DNA from: Xanthobacter autotrophicus
GTDB taxonomy: Bacteria; Pseudomonadota; Alphaproteobacteria; Rhizobiales; Xanthobacteraceae
Assembly: GCF_029991245.1 (NCBI RefSeq)
Contig: NZ_JAIVFO010000012.1
Span: 1 to 50,994 of the forward strand
DNA: 50,994 nucleotides
Direction: 5' to 3'
Below the pieces are notes generated by a model, which saw only the letters and a program-made list of their open reading frames with translations, was not told where the DNA came from and did no database searches. Positions 17,325 to 26,977 of this stretch are shown piece by piece (positions within the stretch are counted from its first letter, which is position 1; each line of letters opens with the position of its first letter). The translations under genes and the position numbers were made by a program.

Positions 17325-18155
17325 TCACCGGTCCTCCCAGCTGGGGGCACGCCTGGCGAGGACCGCGGAGATGCCTTCGTCCGCGTCGCGGGCCAGCATG
17401 TTCTCGGCCATCACGCGGGAGGCATGGGCATAGGCGTCGTCGAGGCCCATCTCCATCTGGGCGTAGAAGGCGGCCTTGCCGAGCTTCACCGGCACCTGGG
17501 ACTTCTCGGCGATGCGGCGGGCGAGGGCCTGCGCCGCAGACAGCGCCTCGCCGGCCGGCACCACGCGGTTGACGAGGCCCATGCGGCGGGCCTCCTCCGC
17601 CTCCACCCACTCGCCCAGCAGCAGCATCTCCATGGCGTGCTTGCGCACCAGATTGCGCGAGAGCGCCACCATGGGGGTGTGGCAGAACAGGCCGATGTTC
17701 ACGCCCGGCGTGCAGAAGCGGGCCTTCTCCCCGGCCACAGCGAGGTCGCAGCTCGCCACCAGCTGGCAGCCGGCGGCGGTGGCCATGCCTTCCACGGCGG
17801 CGACGACCGGCTGGGGCAGGCGGACGATGGCGGTCATCAGTGTGGCGCAGCGCTCAAGCACCTCCTCGAAATAGGCCCGGCCCTGGTCGGCGTCGCCGCG
17901 ATGGGCCTGGATCTCCTTCAGGTCGTGGCCGGCGGAATAGACCGGGCCTTCCGCCGCCAGCACCACGACGCGCACGGAGGAATCCGCCGCGATTGCGGCG
18001 AGGGCGGAGGTGAGCGCGGCCATCATCGCCTCGGAGAGGCTGTTGCGCTGTTCCGGCCTTGCCAGCGTCAGCGTTGCGACCCCGTCCTCACAGCTCGTCT
18101 TCACGACAGGGGCCGCCGCGCCGGCGACGGGATGGGCCGATGGCACAGCCGACAT
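17325..18155 (-). CDS. Enoyl-CoA hydratase/isomerase family protein (ECHDC3-like)
   Basis: This 276-aa crotonase-fold protein would act on acyl-CoA esters. The oxyanion-hole segment is EGPVYSAGHDLKEIQ (about 85-100). VAAVEGMATAAGCQLVASCDLAVA and KARFCTPGVNIGLFCHTPMVALSRNL follow, as in the ECHDC3 branch. ATG 18155 has GGCGGAAA upstream. A much longer frame running to 18665 is the antisense of the next gene and is discounted. It is divergent from a hotdog thioesterase, and shared control of the two acyl-CoA genes is plausible. The substrate is unknown. Confidence 0.87.
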   Translation of the reverse strand: MSAVPSAHPVAGAAAPVVKTSCEDGVATLTLARPEQRNSLSEAMMAALTSALAAIAADSSVRVVVLAAEGPVYSAGHDLKEIQAHRGDADQGRAYFEEVLERCATLMTAIVRLPQPVVAAVEGMATAAGCQLVASCDLAVAGEKARFCTPGVNIGLFCHTPMVALSRNLVRKHAMEMLLLGEWVEAEEARRMGLVNRVVPAGEALSAAQALARRIAEKSQVPVKLGKAAFYAQMEMGLDDAYAHASRVMAENMLARDADEGISAVLARRAPSWEDR

Positions 18156-18260
18156 GGATTTCCGCCTTCTTCCGTTTGACCTTCGGGGTACTATCCTATT
18201 CACAAGAAGCAACCGGCGCGAGCCGGGCCAAAGCGCATTCAAGGGCAGGGGACGAGAGGC

Positions 18261-18707
18261 ATGGACGCGGCGCGCGGTGCGGTGATGTCGGTAAAGGAGC
18301 TGGAAGCCTTCCTCACGCTGGAGTTTCCCCAGGCCTTCGGGCCGGGCAAGCCGCACCATGTGGAGAGCGTGGGCCGCAACGTCGCCACCGTCCGCCTCGA
18401 CGCCGACGAGAGCCATCTGCGGCCCGGCGGCACTGTTTCCGGCCCGGCCATGATGGCGCTGGCGGACGTGGCCATCTATGTCGCCCTGCTGGGCCAGATC
18501 GGGCCGGTGGGGCTCGCCGTGACGACCAACCTCTCCATCAATTTCCTGCGCAAGCCGGCGCCGGGCCCCATGTTCGCCGACGCCAGGCTGATCAAGCTCG
18601 GCAAGCGCCTTGCCGTGGGCGAGGTGGGGCTGCGGGGGCCGGGCAGCGACGACCTCGTCGCCCATTGCGTCGCCACCTATTCCATCCCCGAACGGCCGGG
18701 AGCCTGA
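18261..18707 (+). CDS. PaaI-type hotdog thioesterase
   Basis: A 148-aa single hotdog domain of the acyl-CoA thioesterase family. Typical segments are LRPGGTVSGPAMMALADVAIYVAL (the HGGxxxxLaD-like helix, here RPGGTVSGPAMMALAD), TTNLSINFLRKPAPG, and ADARLIKLGKRLAVGEVGL. ATG 18261 follows GGACGAGAGG. The 105-bp divergent gap with the crotonase contains a TTGACC and a downstream TATTCA that could form a promoter for it. It probably hydrolyses a CoA ester made or handled by the neighbour; the specificity cannot be told. Confidence 0.85.
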   Translation: MDAARGAVMSVKELEAFLTLEFPQAFGPGKPHHVESVGRNVATVRLDADESHLRPGGTVSGPAMMALADVAIYVALLGQIGPVGLAVTTNLSINFLRKPAPGPMFADARLIKLGKRLAVGEVGLRGPGSDDLVAHCVATYSIPERPGA

Positions 18708-18819
18708 TCCCGGTCAAGGACACCGCCTTTCCAACCCGCTAGAGACGGGCAATCCGACGGGATTGCGACGCACTCTCGCCGGAACCTGCTCCGGGGATGG
18801 GTCAAGGGGAGAGGCGGCC

Positions 18820-19401
18820 ATGGCGACCATCCTGATCATTCAGGGGCATCCCGACCCTGGTGGCGGCCATCTGTGCCACGCGCTGGCGGATGCCTACGCG
18901 GCCGGGGCGCAGGCGGCCGGCCATACGGTGCTGCGGGTGGATGTCGGCCGGCTCGACATACCGCTGCTGCACACCCAGCACGACTTTCTCCATGCCCCGC
19001 CGCTCCATGCGCTGGCCTCCGCCCGCGCGGCGCTGGTGGAGGCCGAGCACGTGGCCCTCTTCTTCCCGCTCTGGCTCGGCGGCATGCCGGCGGTGCTCAA
19101 GGGTTTTCTGGAACAGCTGCTGCGTCCGGGCTTCGCCTTCGACTATGTCAAAGGCGGCGGCACGCGCATGCTGCTGGAAGGCCGGTCCGCCCGGGTGGTG
19201 GTGACCATGGGCATGCCGGGGCTCATCTTCCGGCTGTGGTTTCTCGGGGCGGGACTCTCGGCGCTGACGCGCAACATCCTGGGCTTCGTTGGCTTTTCCC
19301 CGGTGCGCGCCACCGTGCTGGGCGGCGTCGAGGCGGCGGGGGAGGCCAGGCGCCGGCGCTGGCTCGGCCGGATGGACGCCCTCGGCCGCGCCGCGCGATA
19401 G
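18820..19401 (+). CDS. NAD(P)H-quinone oxidoreductase/flavodoxin-fold protein
   Basis: This 193-aa protein belongs to the flavodoxin_2 (NQO1/KefF-like) family, FMN- or FAD-dependent quinone reductases. It opens with ATILIIQGHPDPGGGHLCHALADAY, followed by VDVGRLDIPLLHTQHDF, then HVALFFPLWLGGMPAVLKGFLEQLLRPGFAF and VVVTMGMPGL. ATG 18820 has AAGGGGAGAGG upstream. A T-tailed hairpin follows its stop, so it seems to be a single-gene unit. Electron acceptor not predictable. Confidence 0.87.
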   Translation: MATILIIQGHPDPGGGHLCHALADAYAAGAQAAGHTVLRVDVGRLDIPLLHTQHDFLHAPPLHALASARAALVEAEHVALFFPLWLGGMPAVLKGFLEQLLRPGFAFDYVKGGGTRMLLEGRSARVVVTMGMPGLIFRLWFLGAGLSALTRNILGFVGFSPVRATVLGGVEAAGEARRRRWLGRMDALGRAAR

Positions 19402-19446
19402 GGTCGGAAGATAGGGCAAGGTCATGGGATAACAGGTCGTTTTTTG

Positions 19447-19468
19447 ATGGTGTTATAGCACCATTTTT
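19447..19468 (+). terminator. Intrinsic terminator after the flavodoxin-fold gene
   Basis: ATGGTG (19447-19452) pairs with CACCAT (19459-19464) around TTATAG, followed by TTTTT. It lies 46 bp past the stop and before the rplM promoter region. Confidence 0.65.
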
Positions 19469-19510
19469 ATAACTCATTGTTTTATAATATGTTTTAATGC
19501 CTCTGAAACG

Positions 19511-19539
19511 TTGACGGATGGGCGGGGCTCCACTAGAAG
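19511..19539 (+). promoter_or_regulatory. Candidate promoter of rplM-rpsI
   Basis: TTGACG (19511-19516), a 17-bp spacer and TAGAAG (19534-19539) resemble an alphaproteobacterial housekeeping promoter. A more canonical TATAAT is at 19483-19488 but lacks a good -35. The transcript would carry a leader of about 60 nt with complementary GGCCG/CGGCC segments. Confidence 0.45.
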
Positions 19540-19607
19540 CCGTTCATCGCCGGATCGCGATTGGCCGCAAGGCCGTCGCGACCGGCCTTCTTATTCGGAA
19601 GCATCCC

Positions 19608-20069
19608 ATGAAGACGTATTCGGCCAAGCCTGCCGAAATCGAAAAGAAGTGGGTGGTGATTGACGCCAGTGGCCTCGTCGTAGGCCGGCTCGCGACCATC
19701 ATTGCCATGCGCCTGAAGGGCAAGCACCTGCCCATCTACACCCCCCACGTGGATTGCGGCGACAACATCGTCGTGGTGAACGCGGAGAAGGCGGTGTTCA
19801 CGGGCCGCAAGAAGGACCAGAAGGTCTACTACCATCACACCGGCTTCCCGGGCGGCATCAAGGAACGCACCGCGAAGTTCGTGCTCGAAGGCCGCTTCCC
19901 GGAGCGCGTCATCGAGAAGGCGGTGGAGCGCATGCTCGCCCGCGGCCCGCTGGGTCGCAAGATCATGGGCAACCTGCGTGTCTACAAGGGCCCGTCCCAC
20001 CCGCACGAGGCCCAGCAGCCGGTCGCCCTCGACGTGGCGGCGCTCAACCGCAAGAACGTGAGGAACTGA
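19608..20069 (+). CDS. rplM: 50S ribosomal protein L13
   Basis: A 153-aa protein with the family signatures [69 protein letters not shown] and SHPHEAQQP. It assembles early into the 50S subunit. The usual rplM-rpsI operon is present, with one base between this stop and the rpsI start. Confidence 0.98.
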   Translation: MKTYSAKPAEIEKKWVVIDASGLVVGRLATIIAMRLKGKHLPIYTPHVDCGDNIVVVNAEKAVFTGRKKDQKVYYHHTGFPGGIKERTAKFVLEGRFPERVIEKAVERMLARGPLGRKIMGNLRVYKGPSHPHEAQQPVALDVAALNRKNVRN

Positions 20070-20070
20070 C

Positions 20071-20553
20071 ATGGCCGAGGTTCTCCAGTCCCTCGACGCT
20101 CTCGGCGCGGCCAGCGTTGCCGCCGTCCAGCCCGAAGCCCCCGTGCATGTCCAGAAGCTGGACAAGTACGGCCGCGCCTATGCCACCGGCAAGCGCAAGA
20201 ACGCGGTCGCCCGCGTGTGGGTTCGCCCCGGCACCGGCAAGGTCACCGTCAACGACCGGGACATCGAGGTGTATTTCGCCCGTCCCGTGCTGCGCCTCAT
20301 GATCAACCAGCCGTTCCAGGCGGCTGCGCGTGAAGGCCAGTACGACGTGGTGTGCACCGTCTCCGGCGGCGGCCTCTCCGGCCAGGCCGGCGCGGTGCGC
20401 CACGGCATCTCCAAGGCGCTCACCTATTACGAGCCCGAGCTGCGCAGCCCCCTCAAGAAGGGCGGCTTCATCACCCGCGACAGCCGTGTGGTCGAGCGCA
20501 AGAAGTACGGCCGCGCCAAGGCCCGTCGTTCGTTCCAGTTCTCCAAGCGCTGA
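20071..20553 (+). CDS. rpsI: 30S ribosomal protein S9
   Basis: A 160-aa protein with an alphaproteobacterial N-terminal extension before [56 protein letters not shown], and the basic C-terminus ending in [17 protein letters not shown], whose last Arg contacts P-site tRNA, are all present. A strong terminator follows. Confidence 0.98.
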   Translation: MAEVLQSLDALGAASVAAVQPEAPVHVQKLDKYGRAYATGKRKNAVARVWVRPGTGKVTVNDRDIEVYFARPVLRLMINQPFQAAAREGQYDVVCTVSGGGLSGQAGAVRHGISKALTYYEPELRSPLKKGGFITRDSRVVERKKYGRAKARRSFQFSKR

Positions 20554-20581
20554 TCGCGCGGAACGCTTCGATCTCAATGCG

Positions 20582-20612
20582 AACGGCGGGGCCTGGCCCC
20601 GCCGTTTTCTTT
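20582..20612 (+). terminator. Intrinsic terminator of rplM-rpsI
   Basis: AACGGCGGGGC pairs with GCCCCGCCGTT around CTG, followed by TTCTTTT. It lies 29 bp after the rpsI stop. Confidence 0.9.
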
Positions 20613-20662
20613 TGTGCGCCGTGTGGTGCCTGGGTATTCCAGGCAGTGCCGCCGAAACGCAA

Positions 20663-20685
20663 ATGGCCGGGACGAGCCCGGCCAT
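20663..20685. repeat. ATGGCCGGG palindrome (REP-like)
   Basis: ATGGCCGGG and CCCGGCCAT flank ACGAG, giving a 9-bp stem. An A7 run follows on the plus strand. Hairpins of this form recur in intergenic regions of many Hyphomicrobiales (from memory). On the minus strand the stem lies downstream of the secreted-protein gene and could end its transcript. Confidence 0.55.
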
Positions 20686-20736
20686 GCGCAAAAAAACTCT
20701 GGAATGGGATGGCACCGCCCGCAAGGGCCGGGCGCG

Positions 20737-21075
20737 TCAGAAGCTCGGGGTGTCGCCGTCGAGGGGGCTCCACTGGCCGTTGACGGTGGGGTCGCCGGGC
20801 GGACCGGAACCGTAGCCGCCCGACAGGTCCGGCGGGAACACGTAGTCGTTGTTGCGGTCGTTGCCGATCTTCACGTCGGGGCGGATGGCCGGGCCGGGAC
20901 CGGGATCGAGATAATTGCCCTGGGGAATGACCGGCAGCTGGATGACACGGGGCGACACCTGGATCCGCTGGCCGGACGAATAGGTCTGTGCCGAAGCCTG
21001 CACGGCCGCCGCCGCCATAATCGCCAGCAGCATCGCTCCCGCGGTGCCGTTCGCTCCCCAGCTCACATGCGCCAT
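20737..21075 (-). CDS. Putative secreted protein, 112 aa
   Basis: No family recognised. A signal peptide (AMLLAIMAAAAVQASAQ, cleavage after about residue 30) is followed by a short Pro/Gly/Asn/Asp-rich mature part. That part contains RVIQLPVIPQGNYLDPGPGP, KIGNDRNNDYVFPPDLSGG and VNGQWSPLDGDTPSF, and looks extended and probably periplasmic. ATG 21075 has GGGACGG upstream; ATG 21090 is an alternative. A single gene between rpsI and the histidine phosphatase, transcribed opposite to both. Confidence 0.6.
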   Translation of the reverse strand: MAHVSWGANGTAGAMLLAIMAAAAVQASAQTYSSGQRIQVSPRVIQLPVIPQGNYLDPGPGPAIRPDVKIGNDRNNDYVFPPDLSGGYGSGPPGDPTVNGQWSPLDGDTPSF

Positions 21076-21285
21076 GATACCGTCCCGCATCCCGCCGAAC
21101 GAAACCCGCCGGCTGCCGCCTTGAAGCACGTTCCCGGCGGGGTGTGAAGGGGTGTGCTGGCGCCACCACCATGGCAGCGAGGGGGCGCCAAAGACAATTG
21201 CCCCCGGCGCGGCGGCACGGCATCTTCGCAGCCAGGCTCGAATGGCGCGCCCGGTGCGGCCCGCCCGGTGCGGAGGTCAACACCG

Positions 21286-22059
21286 ATGCGGTCCCTGCAC
21301 ATGGCGGCCCGGCTCCTCGCCGGGATCATCCTTGCGGCCAGCACGCTTCCCGCCTTCGAGGCCCAGGCGGCGCCGGCCCGCATCATCCTGCTGCGGCATG
21401 GCGAGAAGGCCGGCCCCTGGCAGCTCTGCCCGCTCGGAATGGAGCGGGCCCGCGCGCTGGCCGCCTATTATCTCGGGCGCAACGCGCAGAACTCCCTGTT
21501 CCGGCCGGGGGAAACACCGAAGGCGATCCTCGCCATCTCCATGCACACGCTGGATACCATCTCCCCCGTGGCCCAGAGCTGGGAGATGCCGGTCACCTTC
21601 TACAGCGCCATGCCGGAGCCGCGGGGCGACGGCTTCCACCTGAGCGCCAAGCGGCTCGGCGCGCGCACGCGCGAAGCGGTGCGCGACATGCTCACCAAGC
21701 CCGAATGGGCCGGGCAGACCCTGGTGGTGGACTGGGAGCACGATCACATTGCCAAGACCGACCTGGATCGCGATCGCATGGCTGCGGCCCGCGACGCGGC
21801 CAAGGATGTGAGCGAACCGGCGGAGCGGGTCACCCTCTATGACCTGCTGCGCCTCGACCGGCTCGCGGGCGTTCCAGACACATGGCCGGGCGATACCTAC
21901 GACTATTTCTGGATCATCGATTTCGATGCGCAGACCGGCCAGCCGTCCGCCTTCGCCATGGTGAAGCAGGTGTTCGGGCCGCCGTTCGCCCATATCCCGC
22001 ACAACGACTGGGGCAAGCGTGAGGCCGGTGCGCCCGCCTCACGCGCCGGCTGTACCTGA
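21286..22059 (+). CDS. Secreted histidine-phosphatase-superfamily protein
   Basis: This 257-aa protein has a signal peptide of about 28 residues (LLAGIILAASTLPAFEAQA) and the phosphohistidine motif LLRHGEKAG (RHGE 37-40). VVDWEHDHIAK near residue 150 carries a candidate second catalytic His, and DTYDYFWIIDF follows. The family includes phosphatases and phosphoglycerate mutases; an exported member may act on phosphate esters in the periplasm. ATG 21286 follows GGAGG. The substrate is unknown. Confidence 0.8.
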   Translation: MRSLHMAARLLAGIILAASTLPAFEAQAAPARIILLRHGEKAGPWQLCPLGMERARALAAYYLGRNAQNSLFRPGETPKAILAISMHTLDTISPVAQSWEMPVTFYSAMPEPRGDGFHLSAKRLGARTREAVRDMLTKPEWAGQTLVVDWEHDHIAKTDLDRDRMAAARDAAKDVSEPAERVTLYDLLRLDRLAGVPDTWPGDTYDYFWIIDFDAQTGQPSAFAMVKQVFGPPFAHIPHNDWGKREAGAPASRAGCT

Positions 22060-22253
22060 GCATCTTCGCACCGTCTGCGACCGCAACCCGGGGCTCCGGA
22101 AGGGCGCCTGGATAACGTGCCTGGAACAAAGTGCCAGAGCGGGATCGGGAGCGGAGCCGGGCGCGACGCGGCGTGCGAAGACCGTCGGATACCGACCGTG
22201 TCGGCCTCCGCACCTGTCTGGTCCGCGACAGTCCGGGCTTGTTTATTGCCGGC

Positions 22254-22445
22254 TTATTTCTTGTACTTGCGGATCATCATATCAATGGCGGTGGTGGATT
22301 CCGACACGTTCAACCAGTTTTCCGCCTGCTCGTCGTTCTTGAATTCCCGGCCCAGATTGATGGGCTCATCGTGTCCCGGCACGTGCAGGAAACAGGCCCA
22401 CTTGCCATTCGGCAGTTTATCCACGGTGACCTTATGGTCCGACAT
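22254..22445 (-). CDS. Small hypothetical protein, 63 aa
   Basis: It is not recognised. ATG 22445 is preceded by GAGGAT at ideal spacing. The product is soluble and mixed-charge (MSDHKVTVDKLPNGKWACFL at the N-terminus, DMMIRKYKK at the C-terminus). Codon use is notably less GC-rich at third positions than the flanking genes, and the surrounding 200 bp is also lower in GC. The clean ribosome site and protein-like composition support a real gene. Confidence 0.6.
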   Translation of the reverse strand: MSDHKVTVDKLPNGKWACFLHVPGHDEPINLGREFKNDEQAENWLNVSESTTAIDMMIRKYKK

Positions 22446-22616
22446 GCTGCGATCCTCGCCTGCGCTGTATTTGCTTCACGGGGCACAGGCGCAATACGCG
22501 CGCCCGCCGCCCGGTCCCTCCAATGCAATTGGCCGGCCAGAGCCGGCGGATCGGCGGCTTGACCACCGCCTTCTGCAGGGCCACCACTGATCGGGATCGG
22601 GGGAGGGGAGGGCGAG

Positions 22617-23726
22617 ATGGACGAGATGCGCGCGCGGCTGGACAGCCCGGAGACCTTCGAACCCCTGCTCCGGCTGGCGCTCCGGTTCGGGACGCTGGCG
22701 CTGCTGTTCATCTGGTGCTTCACCATCATGAAGCCGTTCCTCACCCCCATCCTCTGGGGGCTCATCATCGCCATTGCGTCCCATCCGCTGTTCATTCGCC
22801 TCAGGGCCGCGGTCCATGGCCGCACCGCCGTCGCGGCCACGCTCTATGTGCTGCTGGCCCTCGCGCTGCTGGTGCTGCCGGCCTATCTCCTCGCCGACAC
22901 GCTGATCGCGAGCCTCAAGCTTCTGGCCCACCATCTCGCCGACGGCACCCTGCGCGTGCCGCCGCCGCCGGAATCGGTGCGCAGCTGGATCGTGGTGGGG
23001 GATCCCATCCACCGCTTCTGGCTGCTGGCCTCCACCAATCTCGACCAGGCCTTCGCCTCGATCACCCCGGAGCTGACCTCCATGGGGCGCTCCATGGTCT
23101 CGGGCGTGTCGGACGTGCTGGTGGGCTTCCTCGAATTCATCATCGCCATCTTCGTGGCGGCGGCCCTCATGGCCAATGCGGCGAGCGGACAGAGGATCGC
23201 CGGCGATGTCGCCATCCGGCTCGCGGGCGAAGGCGGACGCAGCTATGCGGATCTCGCGGTGCGCACCATCCGCAGCGTCACCAAGGGCATCATCGGCGTC
23301 GCCCTCATCCAGGCACTGCTCGCCGGCCTGGGCTTCCTGGCGGCGGATATCCCGGCCGCGGGACTGCTGGCGCTGTTGTGCCTGATCATCGCCATCGTGC
23401 AGCTGCCGCTGGTGCTGGTGCTGCTGCCGGTGGTCATCTACGCCTTCACCATTCTCGAGCCCGTGCCCGCCGTGGTGTTCGCGGTGTGGTGCACCGGCGT
23501 CTCGCTGATCGAGCACGTGCTGCGGCCGCTGATGCTGGCGCGCGGGGTGGATGTGCCCATGCTGGTGGTGTTCATCGGCGCCATCGGCGGGCTGCTCACC
23601 TCCGGCGTGCTCGGCCTGTTCGTCGGGCCGGTGGTGCTGGCGCTGGGTTATACGCTGGTGCTCGCCTGGCTGCAGGCGGCCCCCCACGGCGGCGGCGTCG
23701 AGGGGGGTGAGGTCGAGCGCCTTTAG
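22617..23726 (+). CDS. AI-2E family (PerM/YdiK-like) transporter
   Basis: This 369-aa polytopic membrane protein is of the AI-2E_transport family. It has an N-terminal helix pair (ALLFIWCFTIMKPFLTPILWGLIIAIASHPLF), a periplasmic stretch at about 95-150, and a C-terminal helix cluster with VTKGIIGVALIQALLAGLGF and EHVLRPLMLARGVDVPMLVVFIGAIGGL, the most conserved family segment. Some members export AI-2 or act as Na/H antiporters; the substrate is not predictable. ATG 22617 follows GGGGAGGGGAGG. Confidence 0.88.
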   Translation: MDEMRARLDSPETFEPLLRLALRFGTLALLFIWCFTIMKPFLTPILWGLIIAIASHPLFIRLRAAVHGRTAVAATLYVLLALALLVLPAYLLADTLIASLKLLAHHLADGTLRVPPPPESVRSWIVVGDPIHRFWLLASTNLDQAFASITPELTSMGRSMVSGVSDVLVGFLEFIIAIFVAAALMANAASGQRIAGDVAIRLAGEGGRSYADLAVRTIRSVTKGIIGVALIQALLAGLGFLAADIPAAGLLALLCLIIAIVQLPLVLVLLPVVIYAFTILEPVPAVVFAVWCTGVSLIEHVLRPLMLARGVDVPMLVVFIGAIGGLLTSGVLGLFVGPVVLALGYTLVLAWLQAAPHGGGVEGGEVERL

Positions 23727-23814
23727 AGCCCGCGCCGATTGGCCTGCAAGCCGATCGGCCAACGCTTTCTCTTTCCTTGAGTCCAGAGGCCGGCGGCTTT
23801 GTCTGCGCACCGTT

Positions 23815-23843
23815 TCCGCCGGCGCGATGGACGCGCCGGCGGA
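23815..23843. terminator. Hairpin between convergent AI-2E permease and lactate permease genes
   Basis: TCCGCCGGCGCG and CGCGCCGGCGGA are perfect 12-bp complements around ATGGA. It lies 12 bp from the permease stop on the minus strand, with a short T-rich stretch on that side. Likely a shared terminator. Confidence 0.65.
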
Positions 23844-23854
23844 CACTCAAGGGG

Positions 23855-25540
<1,686 letters not shown>

Positions 25541-25855
25541 CGGGTGCCCCTCCAGCCTCAGGGCAAGCCGGGGCGTTCGGGTCCGCGGTGCGGCCCGTGC
25601 CTTCTTTGCTGCCTCTGAGCGGTGTTTATAGGTATGTGAATATGGTGAACGACCCCGGACGGGCCGCGGTCAATCTTTTCCTCCGGATATAGTATTCTGG
25701 TCTTCTAACGAACCAGTAGTGCCATTTCGGTAAAATACTTTGACCATGCGTGTCAACTGGAGAAATCTCTTTCACCGTCGCAGGGCGCCGGCTAAAATCA
25801 GTTCAAATCGCAAGAAGGCCGCTAAACTCTTGATTCTCCTCAAGCGGCAGAACAG
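25541..25855. other. Divergent regulatory region lldP / gntR
   Basis: This gene-free 315-bp gap is GC-rich near lldP and AT-rich from about 25620 to 25850. It holds the CTGGT-N10-ACCAG repeat and several A/T-rich -10-like hexamers (TATAGT, TAAAAT). I saw no small ORF with a ribosome site. Confidence 0.6.
25697..25716. promoter_or_regulatory. Candidate GntR (LldR-like) operator
   Basis: CTGGT (25697-25701) and ACCAG (25712-25716) are inverted with ten bases between. FadR-family lactate regulators bind short TGGT/ACCA-type repeats. The position between lldP and its putative regulator supports the call; the spacing differs from the common compact form. Confidence 0.4.
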
Positions 25856-26653
25856 ATGGGCAGGATGACCAAGGACGGCATCAAGGGCGCCAGCGCCGCC
25901 GAGAGCACCGCGCGCCACATCGAGGAACTGATCGTGGAGGGTGCATTGCGCCCGGGCGAGCCGCTGCTTCCGGAACGGGAGATGGCGGTGCGGCTCAACG
26001 TCTCGCGCCCCACCTTGCGGCAGGGCATGAAGATGCTCGAGGACAAGGGCCTGCTCGTCGCCGATACCAACGGCAGCCGGGTGGTGGCGCCGCTGGGAAC
26101 CAGCTTCACCGACCCGCTGATCAATCTCCTGTCGTCCGGCGAGGCGGTGACGGACGATTATCTTGAACTGCGCACCACCCTCGAACGCATGGCCGCGACC
26201 CTCGCCGCCACCCGCGCCAACGACGTGGACCGCGCCATCCTGCGGGAAGCCATGGAGCGCATCGACAGCGCCCACGGCGAGGCCGATGCGGGCCACGAGG
26301 CGGAAGCCGACGTGGACCTGCACCTCGCCGTCTACGAGGCGAGCCACAATCTGGTTCTGCTGCACATCATGCGCGCGCTGTCGGGCATGCTGCGCAAGGG
26401 CATCTTCCACAACCGGGAAAAGCTCTATGCCCGGCCGGAGGTGCGCGATGTGCTGCGCGATCAGCACCGGGCCATCTACGAGGCCATCATGGCGCGCGAC
26501 CCGGACGCCGCCGGCCGCTGCGCCGAGGCGCATATGAGCTACACCCAACGCGTCATCGCAGAGATTGCGGCCGCCGATGCGCGCCTCGAAATCTCCCTGC
26601 GCCGCATCGAGGGCGGCGGCATTGCCTCACGCGCGGGCAAGCCGCGCGGCTGA
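25856..26653 (+). CDS. FadR-family GntR regulator (LldR-like)
   Basis: A 265-aa regulator with an N-terminal winged HTH (about 15-80: RHIEELIVEGALRPGEPLLP, REMAVRLNVSRPTLRQGMKMLE, then DTNGSRVVAPLG) and a C-terminal all-helical FCD effector domain. The FCD metal-site residues appear in DVDLHLAVYEASHN, RDQHRAIYEAIMARDPDAA and AEAHM. FCD regulators of this sort sense lactate, glycolate or other hydroxy acids. Placement opposite lldP suggests lactate-responsive repression. ATG 25856; ATG 25865 is possible. Confidence 0.88.
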   Translation: MGRMTKDGIKGASAAESTARHIEELIVEGALRPGEPLLPEREMAVRLNVSRPTLRQGMKMLEDKGLLVADTNGSRVVAPLGTSFTDPLINLLSSGEAVTDDYLELRTTLERMAATLAATRANDVDRAILREAMERIDSAHGEADAGHEAEADVDLHLAVYEASHNLVLLHIMRALSGMLRKGIFHNREKLYARPEVRDVLRDQHRAIYEAIMARDPDAAGRCAEAHMSYTQRVIAEIAAADARLEISLRRIEGGGIASRAGKPRG

Positions 26654-26977
26654 GCCCCCGGGATCCTTTGTCGCTCAAAACATCCTGCAACCGATCGCGA
26701 CACCGATCTTGTGAACGCTGCCTTGTGAAGGGCGGCGGCATCATCCCCCTGGAGCACTCCCCAAAATGGCGAATCGGGGATATGGTCCCTCGATCCGTCC
26801 CAGTACCGTAGTTAAATACCGCCAATAAGTAAGATGAGGGAATTGCCACCCGGTACCGGTTGTTTTCGCGGCTGATAACGCTTCCGCAGTGCTCGCCTTT
26901 TCTTTTCATGCAGGGCAGATGCGCGACGGGACCGTGGCATCGGAAGATCGGACTGGAATGCCAGAAGGTATTTGGGG
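26654..26977. other. Intergenic region upstream of RND operon
   Basis: This 324-bp gap has no convincing gene. It contains a perfect 10-bp palindrome CCGGTACCGG at 26850-26859 and an AT-rich TTAAAT at about 26811. These could belong to the promoter and operator of the efflux operon. No regulator gene is adjacent. Confidence 0.4.
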
